A model generated the notes under the pieces. It was not told the origin of the DNA. It saw only the letters and a list, made by a program, of their open reading frames with translations, and did no database searches. Below, piece by piece: positions 37,751 to 50,250 of a stretch of 64,000 nt of DNA (its first letter is position 1; every line of letters begins with the position of its first letter). Made by a program: the position numbers and the translations under genes. The DNA is taken from positions 121,416 to 185,415 of the forward strand of contig NZ_JARGYC010000001.1 of the NCBI RefSeq assembly GCF_029168335.1, read 5' to 3'. This DNA is from Psychromarinibacter sediminicola (GTDB taxonomy: Bacteria > Pseudomonadota > Alphaproteobacteria > Rhodobacterales > Rhodobacteraceae).

Positions 37751-39184
37751 ATGACCTGTTCAAACCATACCGTCGAGAAGATTGGCGGAACCTCCATGAG
37801 CCGTGTCGACGAGTTGCGCGACACGCTCTTCGTCGGGGACCGGGAAGGCGACGACCTCTACAATCGCGTTTTCGTGGTCTCTGCCTTCGGCGGCATTACC
37901 GACCTGCTGCTGGAGCACAAGAAATCCGGCGAGCAGGGCGTCTACGGGCGCTTTGCCAATGCCGATACCGACCACGGCTGGCACGAGGCGCTGGACAAGG
38001 TGGCCGAGGCGATGCGCGAGGCGCATAACGGCGTGCTGACCCATGCCGCCGACAGCGAGCGCGCCGACGAGTTCGTGCGCGAACGCATCGAGGGCGCGCG
38101 CAACTGCCTGATCGACCTGCAGCGGCTGTGCTCCTACGGCCACTTCCGCCTGTCCGAGCACATGCTGCAGATCCGCGAGCTGCTGTCGGGCCTGGGCGAG
38201 GCGCATTCGGCCTACACCACCACGCTGCTTCTGCAGCGCGCCGGCGTGAATGCTCGGCTCGTCGACCTGTCGGGCTGGCGCGATCAGGGCGACGTGACGC
38301 TCGACGACCGGATCCTTGGCGCCATGGAGGGGGTCGACCCGGCCACCGAGATGCCGATCGTGACCGGCTACGCGCAATGTGCCGAAGGGCTGATGCGCGA
38401 GTTCGACCGCGGCTATTCCGAGGTGACGTTCTCGAAGATGGCGGCGCTGACCGGCGCGCGCGAGGCGATCATCCACAAGGAATTCCACCTGTCCTCGGCG
38501 GACCCGAAGCTCGTCGGCAACGACGCGGTGCGCAAGCTCGGCCGGACCAACTACGACGTGGCCGACCAGCTGTCGAACATGGGTATGGAGGCGATCCACC
38601 CGAAGGCGGCGAAAACGCTGCGCCAGGCCGAGGTGCCGCTGCGGGTGACCAATGCGTTCGAACCCGAGGATCCGGGCACATTGATCGACGACCAGCCGGC
38701 CGAAGAGGCGGCGGTGGAGATCGTCACCGGGCTCGACATCATCGCGCTGGAGCTGTTCGAACAGGACATGGTCGGCGTGAAGGGATACGATGCCTCGATC
38801 CTCGACGTGCTGACGCGGCACGACGTGCGGATCGTGTCGAAGGTGTCGAACGCCAACACGATCACCCACTATGTGGACGCATCGCTGAAGTCGATGCGTC
38901 GGGTCGAACGTGACCTGGCCAAACTGTACCCGTCGGCGCGCATCTCGTCGCGGACGCTGTCCATGGCCTCGGTCATCGGGCGCGACCTGCGCGGGCTGTC
39001 GGTGCTGACCCGCGGCCTGCAGGCGATCGCCGATGCCGGGCTGGAATCGCTCGGCGCAAGCCAGGGGCCGCGCAATGTGGACGTGCAGTTCATCATGGAA
39101 CGCGAAGATCTGAAACCTGCGATCAAGGCGCTGCATGGCGCATTGGTAGAGGAGCAGACGAGCGCCCACTTAAAGGTGGCGTGA
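37751..39184 (+). CDS. ask: Ectoine-pathway aspartate kinase (Ask_Ect)
   Basis: A 477-residue aspartokinase of the ectoine-dedicated type. N-terminal VEKIGGTSMS is the kinase site, then FVVSAFGGITDLLLEHK; the C-terminus carries ACT-like regulatory segments. Such kinases are encoded with ectABC and are thought to escape the feedback control that limits the housekeeping enzyme. It phosphorylates aspartate to feed EctB. Last gene of the operon, followed by a terminator. Confidence 0.95.
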   Translation: MTCSNHTVEKIGGTSMSRVDELRDTLFVGDREGDDLYNRVFVVSAFGGITDLLLEHKKSGEQGVYGRFANADTDHGWHEALDKVAEAMREAHNGVLTHAADSERADEFVRERIEGARNCLIDLQRLCSYGHFRLSEHMLQIRELLSGLGEAHSAYTTTLLLQRAGVNARLVDLSGWRDQGDVTLDDRILGAMEGVDPATEMPIVTGYAQCAEGLMREFDRGYSEVTFSKMAALTGAREAIIHKEFHLSSADPKLVGNDAVRKLGRTNYDVADQLSNMGMEAIHPKAAKTLRQAEVPLRVTNAFEPEDPGTLIDDQPAEEAAVEIVTGLDIIALELFEQDMVGVKGYDASILDVLTRHDVRIVSKVSNANTITHYVDASLKSMRRVERDLAKLYPSARISSRTLSMASVIGRDLRGLSVLTRGLQAIADAGLESLGASQGPRNVDVQFIMEREDLKPAIKALHGALVEEQTSAHLKVA

Positions 39185-39209
39185 CCCTCTGACTTCTCGA
39201 TTTCGTGGA

Positions 39210-39250
39210 CCCCGCCCCGGTATGGCTGCCGGCGGCGGGGTTTTCCTTTT
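39210..39250 (+). terminator. Rho-independent terminator of the ectoine operon
   Basis: A perfect 7-bp GC stem (ccccgcc at 39210-39216 and ggcgggg at 39234-39240), with an inner ccgg pair, is followed at once by ttttcctttt. It lies 25 bases after the ask stop codon. This is the clearest classical terminator in the window. Confidence 0.85.
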
Positions 39251-39264
39251 GCGGAGTGATGTGT

Positions 39265-39340
39265 CAGGATTTTCTAGAAAATCCTGCAGAACAGAGCTTT
39301 CTAGAAAGCTCTGCGGGGCACGATCTTCTGGAAGATCGTG
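39265..39340. repeat. Three spaced 22-bp palindromes with a shared core and different arms
   Basis: The units are 39265-39286 (arm caggattttc, centre ta), 39292-39313 (arm cagagctttc, centre ta) and 39319-39340 (arm cacgatcttc, centre tg). Each follows CA-N5-TTC, two central bases, then the exact complement of the arm, so the variable N5 differs between units yet stays self-complementary. Spacers are 5 bases each. The cluster fills the gap between the ask terminator and the convergent yhaN-like gene, whose last codons start nine bases on. It is not a CRISPR. It resembles the pair at 11931-11976. Confidence 0.85.
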
Positions 39341-39348
39341 TCGCGCGA

Positions 39349-42300
39349 TCACAGCTCGTGCACCCTGAGTTCCATTCCGCAGACCTCCTGGGCGATCTCC
39401 ACGACGTGCCGGTGATGCGTGAGGTAGATCGCCTGACCCGCCCGGCCGATCCGGGCCAGCAATGCGCAGGCGGCGCGGGTGCGGTCCTCGTCGAAGGTCT
39501 CGAACACGTCGTCGCAGAAGAACGGCAGCACCGTGCCTTGGGCGACCATCTGGTCGTAGGCGGCGGCCCGGAGCGCCAGGTACAGCTGGAAGCGGGTGCC
39601 CTTGGACAGATCCTGCACCTGCTTCGCCGCGCCGTCCGATGACACGGCCACCAGCACCTCGGACCCGCCGTCCGTCTGGGCCGTCAGCCGGGCATAGGCG
39701 CCCTGGGTCAGGTCGCGGAAGGCGGCCTCGGCGGCCTGCATCATGCCGCTGCGGTGGACGTCGCGGTAGCGCCGGATCGCGGTTTCCGCCAGCCGGTGGC
39801 CGAGACGCAGTTCCATGTGGCGCAGGAGCACATCCTCGATCTGCACCTCCAGCGTCTGGCGTTCGGCGCCCAGCGCGGCGACATCGGCCGAGCCGGTGAC
39901 GGCTTCCAGCGCGCGGCGGGCTTCGGTCCGGGCCTCGATGGCGCGTTCCAGCCGGGTCTCGGCGTCGCCCAGGTCGCGCTCGATCTCGTCGAGCCGCGCC
40001 GCCGCGGCGGCGGGATCCTGACCATCCAGCCGCGCCTCGGCGGCGGCGCGGTCGGGGGCGCCGAGGCCGTGGCAGAGGCGGCGGAGGCGGTCGGCAATGG
40101 CCTCGCGCAGCGCGATGGTGCGGTGGCCCCGCGTCACGGCGGTGCGCAGGTCGTCCAGCGTGTCCGTGGGGATCGCCGGATCGAAGGCGGCGGCATAGAG
40201 CCGGGTCTGCTCGTCGATCCGTGCGAGCGCCGCCTCGGTGTCGGCGCGTGCCCGCGCGGCGCGTTCGAGTGCTTCGGACAACTCGGTATGGCGCGCCTCG
40301 GCCGCCAGGGCCGCGTCGACGCGGGCAGCCAGGGCGTCGTAGGCGGCGAGCGGTGACAGGCCGGCGAGGTCCGGGGCCAGCGACAAGAGCGGGGCGAGGG
40401 CGGCGGAGAAGGCGTCAAGATCGCGGGTCATGCCGTCGATCTGCCGCTGAAGCCCCTGCCGTTTGACCTCGGCCTCGCGCAGACCGCGCAGGACGGGAAG
40501 CGCGTCGGCGAGCGGCACGGCCGGGCCGGCGGACCCGAAGGCCTCGGCCACGGCCGCCTCCAGCGCGGCCCGGGCGCGGTCCAGCGACTGCGCCGCCTCG
40601 TCCCGCCGGCGTGCGCGGCGCGTCACTTCGGTCCGGGCCTCTTCGGCCGCCTCCGCCGCGCTGCGCAGGTCGGACTGGCGCTCGTTGCGCGTGGCGATCC
40701 GGTCGCGGGCGATGGCGACAAGCGCGTCGAGCTCGGCGTCGGGCTCCGCCAACGCCTCGGCTAAGGCGGCGCGCAGGGCCTCGGCGGTCTCCGCCAGCGG
40801 GCGCGCGGCGGTCCGTTCGGCGGCGTGCGCCTGATCGGCCTCCCGCGCGACCTCGGCGCGGCGCATCCAGTCGGCGAAGCTCTCGGCGGAAAGGTCGGCG
40901 GGCAGGCCCAGCGTGGTCAGGTGGCCGGCGAGCGTACCGGCCAGCGCCTCGCGGGCGGCGGCCGTCCGGTCCCGGGCGGCGCGGCGGGCCCCCATCGTGG
41001 CGGTGGCCTCGGCCAGTTGCTCGCGCAGCTGGCGGATGCCGCCGAGCTCCGTGGCCTGCGCCTGCCGCGTGTCCCGGCGCGCGTCGTCGGCGCGCATGGC
41101 CGCCTCGAAAGCCGCGGCGCTGTCGGCGGCGAAGTCGTCGAGATGCGCCTGCCACAGCGCGTCGCGTTCGGTACGCGACGCGGCGGCTTCGGCATCGGTG
41201 ATCAGGCCCGCAGCCGCCTCCATCGCCTCGATCCGCGCGGTCAGGCGGGCGACCTCCTCGGACGCATCGGCGGCGGCCTCCGCAGCCTGGGTCGCGTCCG
41301 TTTCGGCGCGTGCCATGCGGTGGGCCAGGTCGGCGGCGTCGGGGGCGGTGAGCGGCAAGGCGGGCGGGACGTCGAAGCTGCGCGCGCCGAGCGTCAGCGC
41401 GTCCAGCGCGGCCGCGCGGTGGCGTGCGGCATGGCGCACCGCCTCCTGTGCCTTCGCGTGGGCCGGCAACAGTCGGGCCGCGTCGCGGCGCTCGAGCAGG
41501 GGCTGCAGGTCCGGCAGGGTGTCCAGCGTCGCCTCGGCCTTTTGGCACCGCGCGGTCGCGTCTTCCGACGCTTCGATGGCCTTGGCCACTTCCTCCGCCG
41601 CGGCCGCGTGCCGGGTTTCGGCGGCGGCGAGGCCCGACAGCAGCCTGTCGAGCGTCTGGAGGGTCGGCGCATCGGGGAGGGCCGCGCCGGGATCCTGGCC
41701 GCCGTCGATCCCGATCTCGGCGAGACGGGCGGCCATGTCGGCGGCCAGCCGCGCGGCGTCGTCCTTTCGGCGGGGCAGGTCCTCCTCGGCGTTGCCGGCC
41801 CGGCCGCGCAGGGCCTGCAGGTCCGAGATCCGGGGGGCCGCCGCGGCGAGGTCCGGCGCGCGGTCCAGCGCATCGCGCTCTTCCCCGGCGCGGCCGGCGT
41901 CGGCGGTCAGGCGTTTCAGCTCCGCCAGGTGGCCGGTGCGGTCGGACAACAGCCGCACGAGATCCTCGGGGTCGATGTCCAGCCGTTCGGGATAGAGCGC
42001 CAGCGGCGCCAGTTCCGCCTCCAGCTCCGCGATCTCGGCTCGCAGGGGCAGGGCGTCGGCCAGCGCCTGCGCCTCCGTCCGGGCCGAGATCAGCGCGCTT
42101 CGGGCGGTGCGCGCCTCGGCCTCCTCGGCCTCGGCGGCGGTCAGCGCCTCGCGCAGCTGGCGGTAGCCAGCGGCGTTGATGTCGCGTTCGCGGATCTCCT
42201 GGCTCACCTCGTCCAGCCGCCGCTTCAGCTCGGCATGCTCCGACTTGCTGGCCCGCTTGCGGTAAAGGCCGTCCGCCTCCGCCGCGACGCCGTCCAGCAC

Positions 42301-42783
42301 CGTGCCCAGGTCGCTGACCCCGGCGGCGGCGGAGAACAGGAGCCGCCCGATATCGCCCTTGCTGGCCGCGATCTCCTCGCCGCCCTCCTCGATCGTGGCG
42401 TCGTCGAGGCAGAGAAGCTTGCGGTAATCGTCTTCGGTCAGCCCGGCAAGCGCGGCGCTCAGCGCGGTCTCGGGCACCGCCGTGCCGGTGGCGTCCAGCA
42501 GGTTGCCCTTGCGGGTCGGCAGGCGGGTGAAGCCCTGCGCGGCGCCGTCGATCTCCACCGCGCCGGACAGGCGCAGGTTGGGGCGGCCGTGCAGGAAGTC
42601 GTAGGTCTCGCGATGCGGAAAGCCGTAGAGCAGCCGCAGGTAGCCCTCCATCGCGGTGGTCTTGCCGGCCTCGTTCGGCCCGTAGATCACGTGGACGTCG
42701 GCCCCCTCGGGCGGCGGTCCGAACTCGAGCGTCTTTCCCGCGAAATGCCCGAAGAAGGCCAGCTCCAGACGCCGCAGCCGCAT
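39349..42783 (-). CDS. YhaN/SbcC-like SMC-type ATPase
   Basis: A 1144-residue AAA ATPase of the Rad50/SbcC architecture. Walker A GPNEAGKTTAMEGYLRLLYG is near residue 35. Long Ala/Glu/Arg-rich coiled coils follow on both sides of a centre near residue 560. The C-terminal signature (LSKGTRFQLYLALR) and Walker B (LPFFCDDVFETFDEDR) complete the head. The N-terminal FGHF and HRETYDFLHG segments match the YhaN type better than classical SbcC. With the preceding YhaO-like nuclease it should form a Mre11-Rad50-like complex that trims DNA ends. The start overlaps the yhaO stop by one base. Confidence 0.9.
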   Translation of the reverse strand: MRLRRLELAFFGHFAGKTLEFGPPPEGADVHVIYGPNEAGKTTAMEGYLRLLYGFPHRETYDFLHGRPNLRLSGAVEIDGAAQGFTRLPTRKGNLLDATGTAVPETALSAALAGLTEDDYRKLLCLDDATIEEGGEEIAASKGDIGRLLFSAAAGVSDLGTVLDGVAAEADGLYRKRASKSEHAELKRRLDEVSQEIRERDINAAGYRQLREALTAAEAEEAEARTARSALISARTEAQALADALPLRAEIAELEAELAPLALYPERLDIDPEDLVRLLSDRTGHLAELKRLTADAGRAGEERDALDRAPDLAAAAPRISDLQALRGRAGNAEEDLPRRKDDAARLAADMAARLAEIGIDGGQDPGAALPDAPTLQTLDRLLSGLAAAETRHAAAAEEVAKAIEASEDATARCQKAEATLDTLPDLQPLLERRDAARLLPAHAKAQEAVRHAARHRAAALDALTLGARSFDVPPALPLTAPDAADLAHRMARAETDATQAAEAAADASEEVARLTARIEAMEAAAGLITDAEAAASRTERDALWQAHLDDFAADSAAAFEAAMRADDARRDTRQAQATELGGIRQLREQLAEATATMGARRAARDRTAAAREALAGTLAGHLTTLGLPADLSAESFADWMRRAEVAREADQAHAAERTAARPLAETAEALRAALAEALAEPDAELDALVAIARDRIATRNERQSDLRSAAEAAEEARTEVTRRARRRDEAAQSLDRARAALEAAVAEAFGSAGPAVPLADALPVLRGLREAEVKRQGLQRQIDGMTRDLDAFSAALAPLLSLAPDLAGLSPLAAYDALAARVDAALAAEARHTELSEALERAARARADTEAALARIDEQTRLYAAAFDPAIPTDTLDDLRTAVTRGHRTIALREAIADRLRRLCHGLGAPDRAAAEARLDGQDPAAAAARLDEIERDLGDAETRLERAIEARTEARRALEAVTGSADVAALGAERQTLEVQIEDVLLRHMELRLGHRLAETAIRRYRDVHRSGMMQAAEAAFRDLTQGAYARLTAQTDGGSEVLVAVSSDGAAKQVQDLSKGTRFQLYLALRAAAYDQMVAQGTVLPFFCDDVFETFDEDRTRAACALLARIGRAGQAIYLTHHRHVVEIAQEVCGMELRVHEL

Positions 42784-44020
42784 CAGTTATGCGCTCCCCG
42801 CATCCGCGCGGCCACCGCCAGGGCCCCGCGCGCGGCGAGGTCGTCGGCCAGCGCCGCCAGCGCGTCGGCGTCGGCGGCGAGCGCGCGGCGGCGGTCGGCC
42901 GGCAGGAGCGAGAGGATCCGGTCCAGCTCCGCCTGCGCCTCGGCGCGGAATCCGGGTTCGCGACGGATTTCCGCCATCAGGCTTTCCAGTTCCGATACCG
43001 CATCGGAGGCGTCGGCGGCGCCGGGGGCGGTGAGGTCCAGTTCGAGCCGTTCGATGCGCAGCGTCCCGGTCGCCTCCGCGAAGCCCTCCGCCGCCTCCTG
43101 CCAGACGTCCAGATCGCGGCGGATCTGCCAGGCGCGGGGGCTCTCGCCGGTGAGAGACAGCCGCAGGATCGCGGTATCGGACACCGTGGCCGCGGCCTCG
43201 GTGCGCAGATGGTCGCGGAGCGCGGCGCGCAGGGACTCCGCGTCGTCGGCGCCGGTGATGTCGAGGGCGGAGCGGCGGAACTCGACGGCGGAGGTCGGGA
43301 CTTCTTCGATGGAGATGGCCCCGTCCGTCACGGTCAGCAGGGTGGCCGATTTCGGCCCGGCCTCGCCGATGTCGCGTCCCTGTGGCATGCCGGGCATGAC
43401 GACGAAGGGCGCGTCGGCGTGGACGCTGCGCTTGTGGACATGGCCGAGCGCCCAGTAGTCGAAGCCGTGCGCCTGCAGTTCGGGCACCGTGCAGGGGGCG
43501 TAGGGATCGTGCCCCGCCGCGCCGGAGAGCGAGGTGTGCAGCATCCCGATATTCACCGCGCCGGGCACGGGGCCTGCGAATTTCGGCAAGAGGCTCTCGG
43601 GGGCGTGCCGGTCGCGGAAGCTGACGCCGTGGATGTGGATGTCGGTGCCTTCGAGCTGCACCGAGCCGCCGCGGCCGTCGAAGACATGCACGTTGGTCGG
43701 CATCTCGAAGGCGCCGCTGACGGGGTTCTCCACATCGTGGTTGCCCCGGATATAGAACACCGAAATCCCCGCCTCGTTCAGCCGGTCGAGCTGGGTCAGC
43801 AGGAAGGCGGCGGTCTTGGCGCTGCGCTCGGCGCCGTCGAACAGGTCGCCCGCGATCAGCAGCGCCGCCACGTCCTCGGCCAACGCAAAGTCGACCATCC
43901 GGGTCAGTGCGGAGCGGCTGGCCGTCTCGACCTCGGCCCGCAGGCCGGAGTCGCGCAGCGCCAGCGACTTGAGCGGCGAGTCGAGGTGCAGGTCCGCGGT
44001 GTGCAGCAGCCTGACGGCCG

Positions 44021-44024
<4 letters not shown>
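42783..44024 (-). CDS. YhaO/SbcD-like metallophosphoesterase (DNA nuclease)
   Basis: A 413-residue Mre11-type phosphoesterase. Metal-binding motifs are LLHTADLHLDSPL at the N-terminus, LIAGDLFDG, FYIRGNHDVENP and ALGHVHKRS. A C-terminal capping and coiled region would bind the YhaN-like ATPase. The start at 44024 overlaps the end of the carboxylase alpha-subunit gene by four bases (ATGA type), so this nuclease pair is translationally coupled to a metabolic operon. Confidence 0.9.
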
Positions 44025-45960
<1,936 letters not shown>

Positions 45961-45961
<1 letters not shown>

Positions 45962-46119
45962 CAGGCGAAACCCTCCCCCATGCGGACCCGTTTGCAGGCT
46001 GGCCCTCTCTCGGGATGCCCGCCGCCGTTCCGCTCGATAGACTGCTGGCAGCCGGCCTGCCAGCCATCCAGCGCCTCGATCACAAGCGCCGGGGCGCCCT
46101 GCCTGTCCAGTCGTCTCAT
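45961..46119 (-). CDS. 52-residue ORF between carboxylase subunits
   Basis: Starting at the ATG of 46119, preceded by a gagggggg site, this encodes MRRLDRQGAPALVIEALDGW followed by a polar, Gly/Arg-rich tail with two cysteines. Its stop overlaps the alpha-subunit start by one base, which implies coupled translation. No family recognised and no transmembrane helix seen. Codon use and spacing make a real small protein plausible, but it could be a mere coupling leader. Confidence 0.45.
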
Positions 46120-46130
46120 CGACACCCCCC

Positions 46131-47735
46131 TCACATCCGGAACACGCCGAAGCGCGTGTCTTCGACCGGCGCGTTCAGCGCCGCGGCCAGCGACAGCGCC
46201 AGCACCTCGCGGCTTTTCCGCGGGTCGACGATGCCGTCGTCCCAGAGCCGGGCCGCGGCGTAGAGCGGATGCGACTGCTCCGCGAACATCTCCAGCGTCG
46301 GGCGCTTGAACGCCTCTTCCTCCTCCTCGGTCCAGGTCTCGCCCGCGCGCTCCATCGCGTCGCGCTTGACGGTCGCCAGCACGCCTGCGGCCTGCTGTCC
46401 GCCCATCACCGAGATGCGGGAATTGGGCCAGGTCCACAGAAAGCGCGGCTGGTAGGCGCGGCCGGCCATGCCGTAGTTGCCGGCGCCGAAGGAGCCGCCG
46501 ACGAGCATGGTAATCTTCGGGACGGAGGTGCAGGCGACCGCCGTCACCAGCTTGGCGCCATGGCGCGCGATGCCCTCGGCCTCGTAGGCGCGGCCGACCA
46601 TGAAGCCCGAGATGTTCTGCAGGAACACGAGCGGCACCTTGCGCTGGCTGCACAACTCGACGAAATGCGCGCCCTTGGCGGCGCTTTCGGAGAACAGCAC
46701 GCCGTTGTTAGCGACGATCCCCACCGGCCAGCCGTCGACATGGGCGAAGCCGCAGACCAGCGTCTCGCCGAAGCGCGCCTTGAACTCGTCGAAGCGCGAG
46801 CCGTCGACGATCCGGGCGATCACCTCGCGGATGTCGTAGGGCGTTGATAGCGAGGCGGGAACGACGCCGAGGATTTCCTCGGGGTCGTAGGCCGGAGGCT
46901 CCGGCGCTTCGCGAGGCGGGCCGTCAGGTCCGACGAGCGACAGGTTGGCCACCGCCCGCCGGGCCAGCGCCAGCGCGTGGCCGTCATCCTCGGCGAGGTA
47001 GTCCGCCACGCCCGACAGCCGCGTGTGCACGTCGCCGCCGCCCAGGTCCTCGGCCGTCACCACCTCGCCCGTCGCCGCCTTTACCAGCGGCGGGCCGGCC
47101 AGGAAGATCGTCCCCTGCTCGCGCACGATGATCGTCACGTCCGACATCGCCGGCACATAGGCGCCGCCGGCGGTGCAGGAGCCCATGACCACGGCGATCT
47201 GCGGGATGCCCGCCGCGCTCATCCGCGCCTGGTTGTAGAAGATGCGCCCGAAATGGTCGCGGTCGGGGAACACCTCGTCCTGGTTGGGCAGGTTGGCGCC
47301 GCCCGAATCCACGAGATACACGCAGGGCAGCCGGCATTCGGCCGCGATCTCCTGCGCGCGCAGGTGCTTCTTGACGCTCATCGGGTAATAGGTGCCGCCC
47401 TTCACGGTGGCGTCGTTGCACACCACCATGACGTCGCGGCCCTGCACCCGGCCGACGCCTGCGATCACGCCCGCGCAGGGCGCGGCGCCGTCGTACATGT
47501 CATGCGCCGCCGTGGCGCCGATCTCCAGGAACGGGCTGCCGGGGTCCAGCAGGTTCGCGACCCGCTCGCGCGGCAGCATCTTGTTGCGGTCGACGTGCCG
47601 CTTGCGCGCCCGTTCGCCGCCGCCGGCCGCCGCCGCCTCTGCCGCGGCGCGGACCTGTTCCAGCGCGTCGAGATGCGCCGCGCGGTTCGTCGCGAACTGC
47701 TCGCTGCCCGTCAGGATATCGGATCTGATCTGCAT
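46131..47735 (-). CDS. Acyl-CoA carboxylase beta subunit (carboxyltransferase)
   Basis: A 534-residue carboxyltransferase of the methylcrotonyl-CoA carboxylase type. Typical parts: [61 protein letters not shown], and the [20 protein letters not shown] region. The ATG at 47735 gives the standard [14 protein letters not shown] start. It lies nine bases after the CoA-transferase gene and works with the alpha subunit encoded next. Confidence 0.92.
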   Translation of the reverse strand: MQIRSDILTGSEQFATNRAAHLDALEQVRAAAEAAAAGGGERARKRHVDRNKMLPRERVANLLDPGSPFLEIGATAAHDMYDGAAPCAGVIAGVGRVQGRDVMVVCNDATVKGGTYYPMSVKKHLRAQEIAAECRLPCVYLVDSGGANLPNQDEVFPDRDHFGRIFYNQARMSAAGIPQIAVVMGSCTAGGAYVPAMSDVTIIVREQGTIFLAGPPLVKAATGEVVTAEDLGGGDVHTRLSGVADYLAEDDGHALALARRAVANLSLVGPDGPPREAPEPPAYDPEEILGVVPASLSTPYDIREVIARIVDGSRFDEFKARFGETLVCGFAHVDGWPVGIVANNGVLFSESAAKGAHFVELCSQRKVPLVFLQNISGFMVGRAYEAEGIARHGAKLVTAVACTSVPKITMLVGGSFGAGNYGMAGRAYQPRFLWTWPNSRISVMGGQQAAGVLATVKRDAMERAGETWTEEEEEAFKRPTLEMFAEQSHPLYAAARLWDDGIVDPRKSREVLALSLAAALNAPVEDTRFGVFRM

Positions 47736-47743
47736 GTGCCGTC

Positions 47744-48994
47744 TTACTCCTCCTCGGCAGCGACCGAACTGCGGTGGGGTTGGCCCACGACGCCGTCGGC
47801 CACGAGACCCTCGAACGCCGCCGGACCGATGTCCAGAATATCCCTGAGCACGGCGGCCGATTCCGCGCCCAGGAGAGAGGGTTCGCGGCTGGGCGCCGGT
47901 CCCTTGCCGTCGAAGCGCACCGGCCCGCGCACCAGCCGCAGCTGTCCGGCCTCGGGGTGCTCGACCGTCTCGACCAGCCCGCGCGCGGCGACGTGGGGCT
48001 GTTCCAGCGCCTCGCCCACGTCGAGGATCGGCGCGTTGGGCACGTCGAACGTGTCGAGCCGGTCCAGCCAGAAGGCCGTGTCGTCGCGCCGCATCCGTGT
48101 CTCGATCAGCGCCTCCAGCGCCTCGCGGTTCTCCAGCCGCTGGTGGTAGGCGGCAAAGCGCGGGTCGTCGGCAAGCTCGGGCATGTCGAGGCAGCGGGCG
48201 AAGTTCTTCCAGAACGTATCGGTCAGGCAGGCGACGATGACGTGGCCGTCGGCGGTGGGAAAGGCGCCGTAGGGGACGATGCTGGGATGCTTGGTGCCCA
48301 CCGGCTGAGGCGCACGGCCCGAGACGAAGTAGATCTGCGACAGGTAGCCCAGCATGGAGATCAGCGAATCGAGCATCGCCACGCCGACCCGCTGACCCTT
48401 GCCCGTGCGGTCGCGCTCGTGGACCGCCGCCAGCACGCCGAAGACGGCGAAGATGCTGCCGGCCATGTCGCCCAGCGGCAGGCCCAGCTTGTTGGGCGGC
48501 TGGCCGGGTTCGCGGTTCACGCTCATCACGCCCGACAGCGCCTGCGCGACGATGTCGAAGGCGGGCTTGTCCTGCAGCGGGCTCTCCTCGCCGAAGCCGG
48601 AGATGGCGCAGTAGATCAGGCGGGAATTGGCCTCGGCCAGCGCCTCGTAGCCCAGCCCCAGCCGGTCCATCACGCCGGGGCGGAAGTTCTCGATCACGAT
48701 GTCGGCCTGCGCGGCGAGGTCGCGGGCGATCTGCGCGCCGCGCTCGGACTTGAGGTCCAGCGCGAGGCTGCGCTTGTTGCGGTTCAGCGCGATGTAGTAG
48801 TGGCTGAGCGGCCCCTGGAAGGGCGGAAAGCCGCGGGTTTCGTCGCCGCGCTCCAGCGGTTCGACCTTGACCACGTCGGCGCCCATGTCGGCCAGCACCA
48901 TCGTCGCGTAGGGGCCCGACAGGATGCGGGAGAAATCCAGCACCTTCAGACCGGCCAGCGGCCCGCTGCGCCCCGCGTTTCCCCATTCGCTCAT
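47744..48994 (-). CDS. CaiB/BaiF family (class III) CoA-transferase
   Basis: A 416-residue family III CoA-transferase. It begins [34 protein letters not shown], with ALDLKSERG and [17 protein letters not shown] further on, all family signatures. The enzyme moves CoA between carboxylic acids, so it probably activates or recycles the substrate of this locus. Its start overlaps the thioesterase stop by four bases. Confidence 0.92.
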   Translation of the reverse strand: MSEWGNAGRSGPLAGLKVLDFSRILSGPYATMVLADMGADVVKVEPLERGDETRGFPPFQGPLSHYYIALNRNKRSLALDLKSERGAQIARDLAAQADIVIENFRPGVMDRLGLGYEALAEANSRLIYCAISGFGEESPLQDKPAFDIVAQALSGVMSVNREPGQPPNKLGLPLGDMAGSIFAVFGVLAAVHERDRTGKGQRVGVAMLDSLISMLGYLSQIYFVSGRAPQPVGTKHPSIVPYGAFPTADGHVIVACLTDTFWKNFARCLDMPELADDPRFAAYHQRLENREALEALIETRMRRDDTAFWLDRLDTFDVPNAPILDVGEALEQPHVAARGLVETVEHPEAGQLRLVRGPVRFDGKGPAPSREPSLLGAESAAVLRDILDIGPAAFEGLVADGVVGQPHRSSVAAEEE

Positions 48995-49431
48995 CGCGCG
49001 TCCTCCCTTTGCGCTCTCGCGGCTTTCATGATCGCCGAGCCGGTGGCGATCTCGTCGCCGGCCACGGACAGCGTGCAGGACAGGAACATCATGCTGCCGG
49101 TCCGCCGGTCCAGCCGGGCGTCGGCCTCCAGCAGGTCGCCGGGGCGGGCGGCGGACAGGAAGCGGGTTTCCATCTGCACCGTCACGGCCGGCTGCTTGTC
49201 GTTCGCCGTCAGGGCGATCAGCGTCATCGCATGGTCCAGGAGCGCGGTCAGCGTGCCGCCGTGGATCAGACCCACGGGGTTCGCGTGCCGCGCGTCGGTC
49301 TGCAGCCCGTAGCGCCAGCTGTCGCCGTCGCGCCGGGCCAAAAGCGGGCCGATCGCGTCCCAGAGGCCGCCGATCCGCATCGCCTTCCAGCCGTCGGGCA
49401 GGGGGGCGTCGGTCAGGGTGGCGTCGGTCAT
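48991..49431 (-). CDS. PaaI-type hotdog thioesterase
   Basis: A 146-residue hotdog-fold protein with the PaaI-type motif [19 protein letters not shown] and the strand pattern [17 protein letters not shown]. It likely hydrolyses an acyl-CoA and may rescue CoA from dead-end intermediates. Overlapping ATGA junctions on both sides couple it to iclR and the CoA-transferase. Confidence 0.85.
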   Translation of the reverse strand: MTDATLTDAPLPDGWKAMRIGGLWDAIGPLLARRDGDSWRYGLQTDARHANPVGLIHGGTLTALLDHAMTLIALTANDKQPAVTVQMETRFLSAARPGDLLEADARLDRRTGSMMFLSCTLSVAGDEIATGSAIMKAARAQREDAR

Positions 49432-50228
49432 GGCGCGACCTCCGGGGCCGCGCCCGAGCCCAGAAGCATCAGGCTCGCCTCGTCCCGGACCTTGAGCATC
49501 GCGTCGGCCAGCACCGGCACGCCGATGGCGTCCACCCGCTCGGTGATGCCGATGGCGACCATGCTGTGCACCATCCGGCCGGCGCGGTCGAAGAACGGCA
49601 CCGCCACGACGGTCACGCCCGAGATATAGCTGCCCCGGTCCATCGCGTAGCCGCGCGCCCGGGTTTCGGCGACCTCGGCCAGCCAGGCGTCGTAGTCCGG
49701 GGGATGGTCCCATTTCAGCCGGCCGAATCGCTCCTTCAGCTCTGCCGGGTCGACGTCGTTGAACGCCGCGAAGCAGCGCCCGGTGGCCGAGATCATCGCG
49801 GGGAACCGGCTGCCGAGGTCGACCTGAAGGCGGAACGGCAGCTGCACCTGGCTGAGCGCGACGACGACCATATGCGTCGGGTCGGTGAACTGCGTGGCGA
49901 TGGTGGTCACGCCGAATTCGGTGGCCAGCGCATCCAGCCGCGGCTGGATCAGCGACACGAAGGCGTTCTTCTGAATCGCGCTGCGGGCGATGGCGAGAAT
50001 ACCGACGTCGATCGCGTAGCGCTTGGTCTGCGAATCGAAGGACACGAGCCCCTCGTCGTGCAGCACGCGCAGGATGTGCAGGCAGGTCGACGGCACCAGT
50101 TCCAGCTCGCGCGCCAGCTGCTGCACGCCCATCGGCGTGTCCGATTTCCCCAGCGCCCGCAGGATCGCGACGGCCCGCGTTACCGCCGGGACGGCGCGCT
50201 TTTTCGGGGCCTCTGTGACGGTGTCCAT
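49428..50228 (-). CDS. IclR-family transcriptional regulator
   Basis: A 266-residue regulator with an N-terminal winged helix (VTRAVAILRALGKSDTPMGVQQLARELELVPSTCLHILRVL region) and the C-terminal IclR effector domain (RLQVDLGSRFPAMISATGRCFAA, RGYAMDRGSYISGV). IclR proteins often control aromatic or organic-acid catabolism. The ATG at 50228 has a gggagga site. It heads the - strand operon and is divergent from the acyl-CoA synthetase operon, so it probably controls both and itself. Confidence 0.9.
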   Translation of the reverse strand: MDTVTEAPKKRAVPAVTRAVAILRALGKSDTPMGVQQLARELELVPSTCLHILRVLHDEGLVSFDSQTKRYAIDVGILAIARSAIQKNAFVSLIQPRLDALATEFGVTTIATQFTDPTHMVVVALSQVQLPFRLQVDLGSRFPAMISATGRCFAAFNDVDPAELKERFGRLKWDHPPDYDAWLAEVAETRARGYAMDRGSYISGVTVVAVPFFDRAGRMVHSMVAIGITERVDAIGVPVLADAMLKVRDEASLMLLGSGAAPEVAP

Positions 50229-50250
50229 GGCTGACCGATCCTCCCGTTTC

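Noticed and set aside
39265..39340. Palindrome cluster considered as a CRISPR array
   Set aside because: Repeat units differ in sequence and spacers are only five bases, and no cas gene is present.
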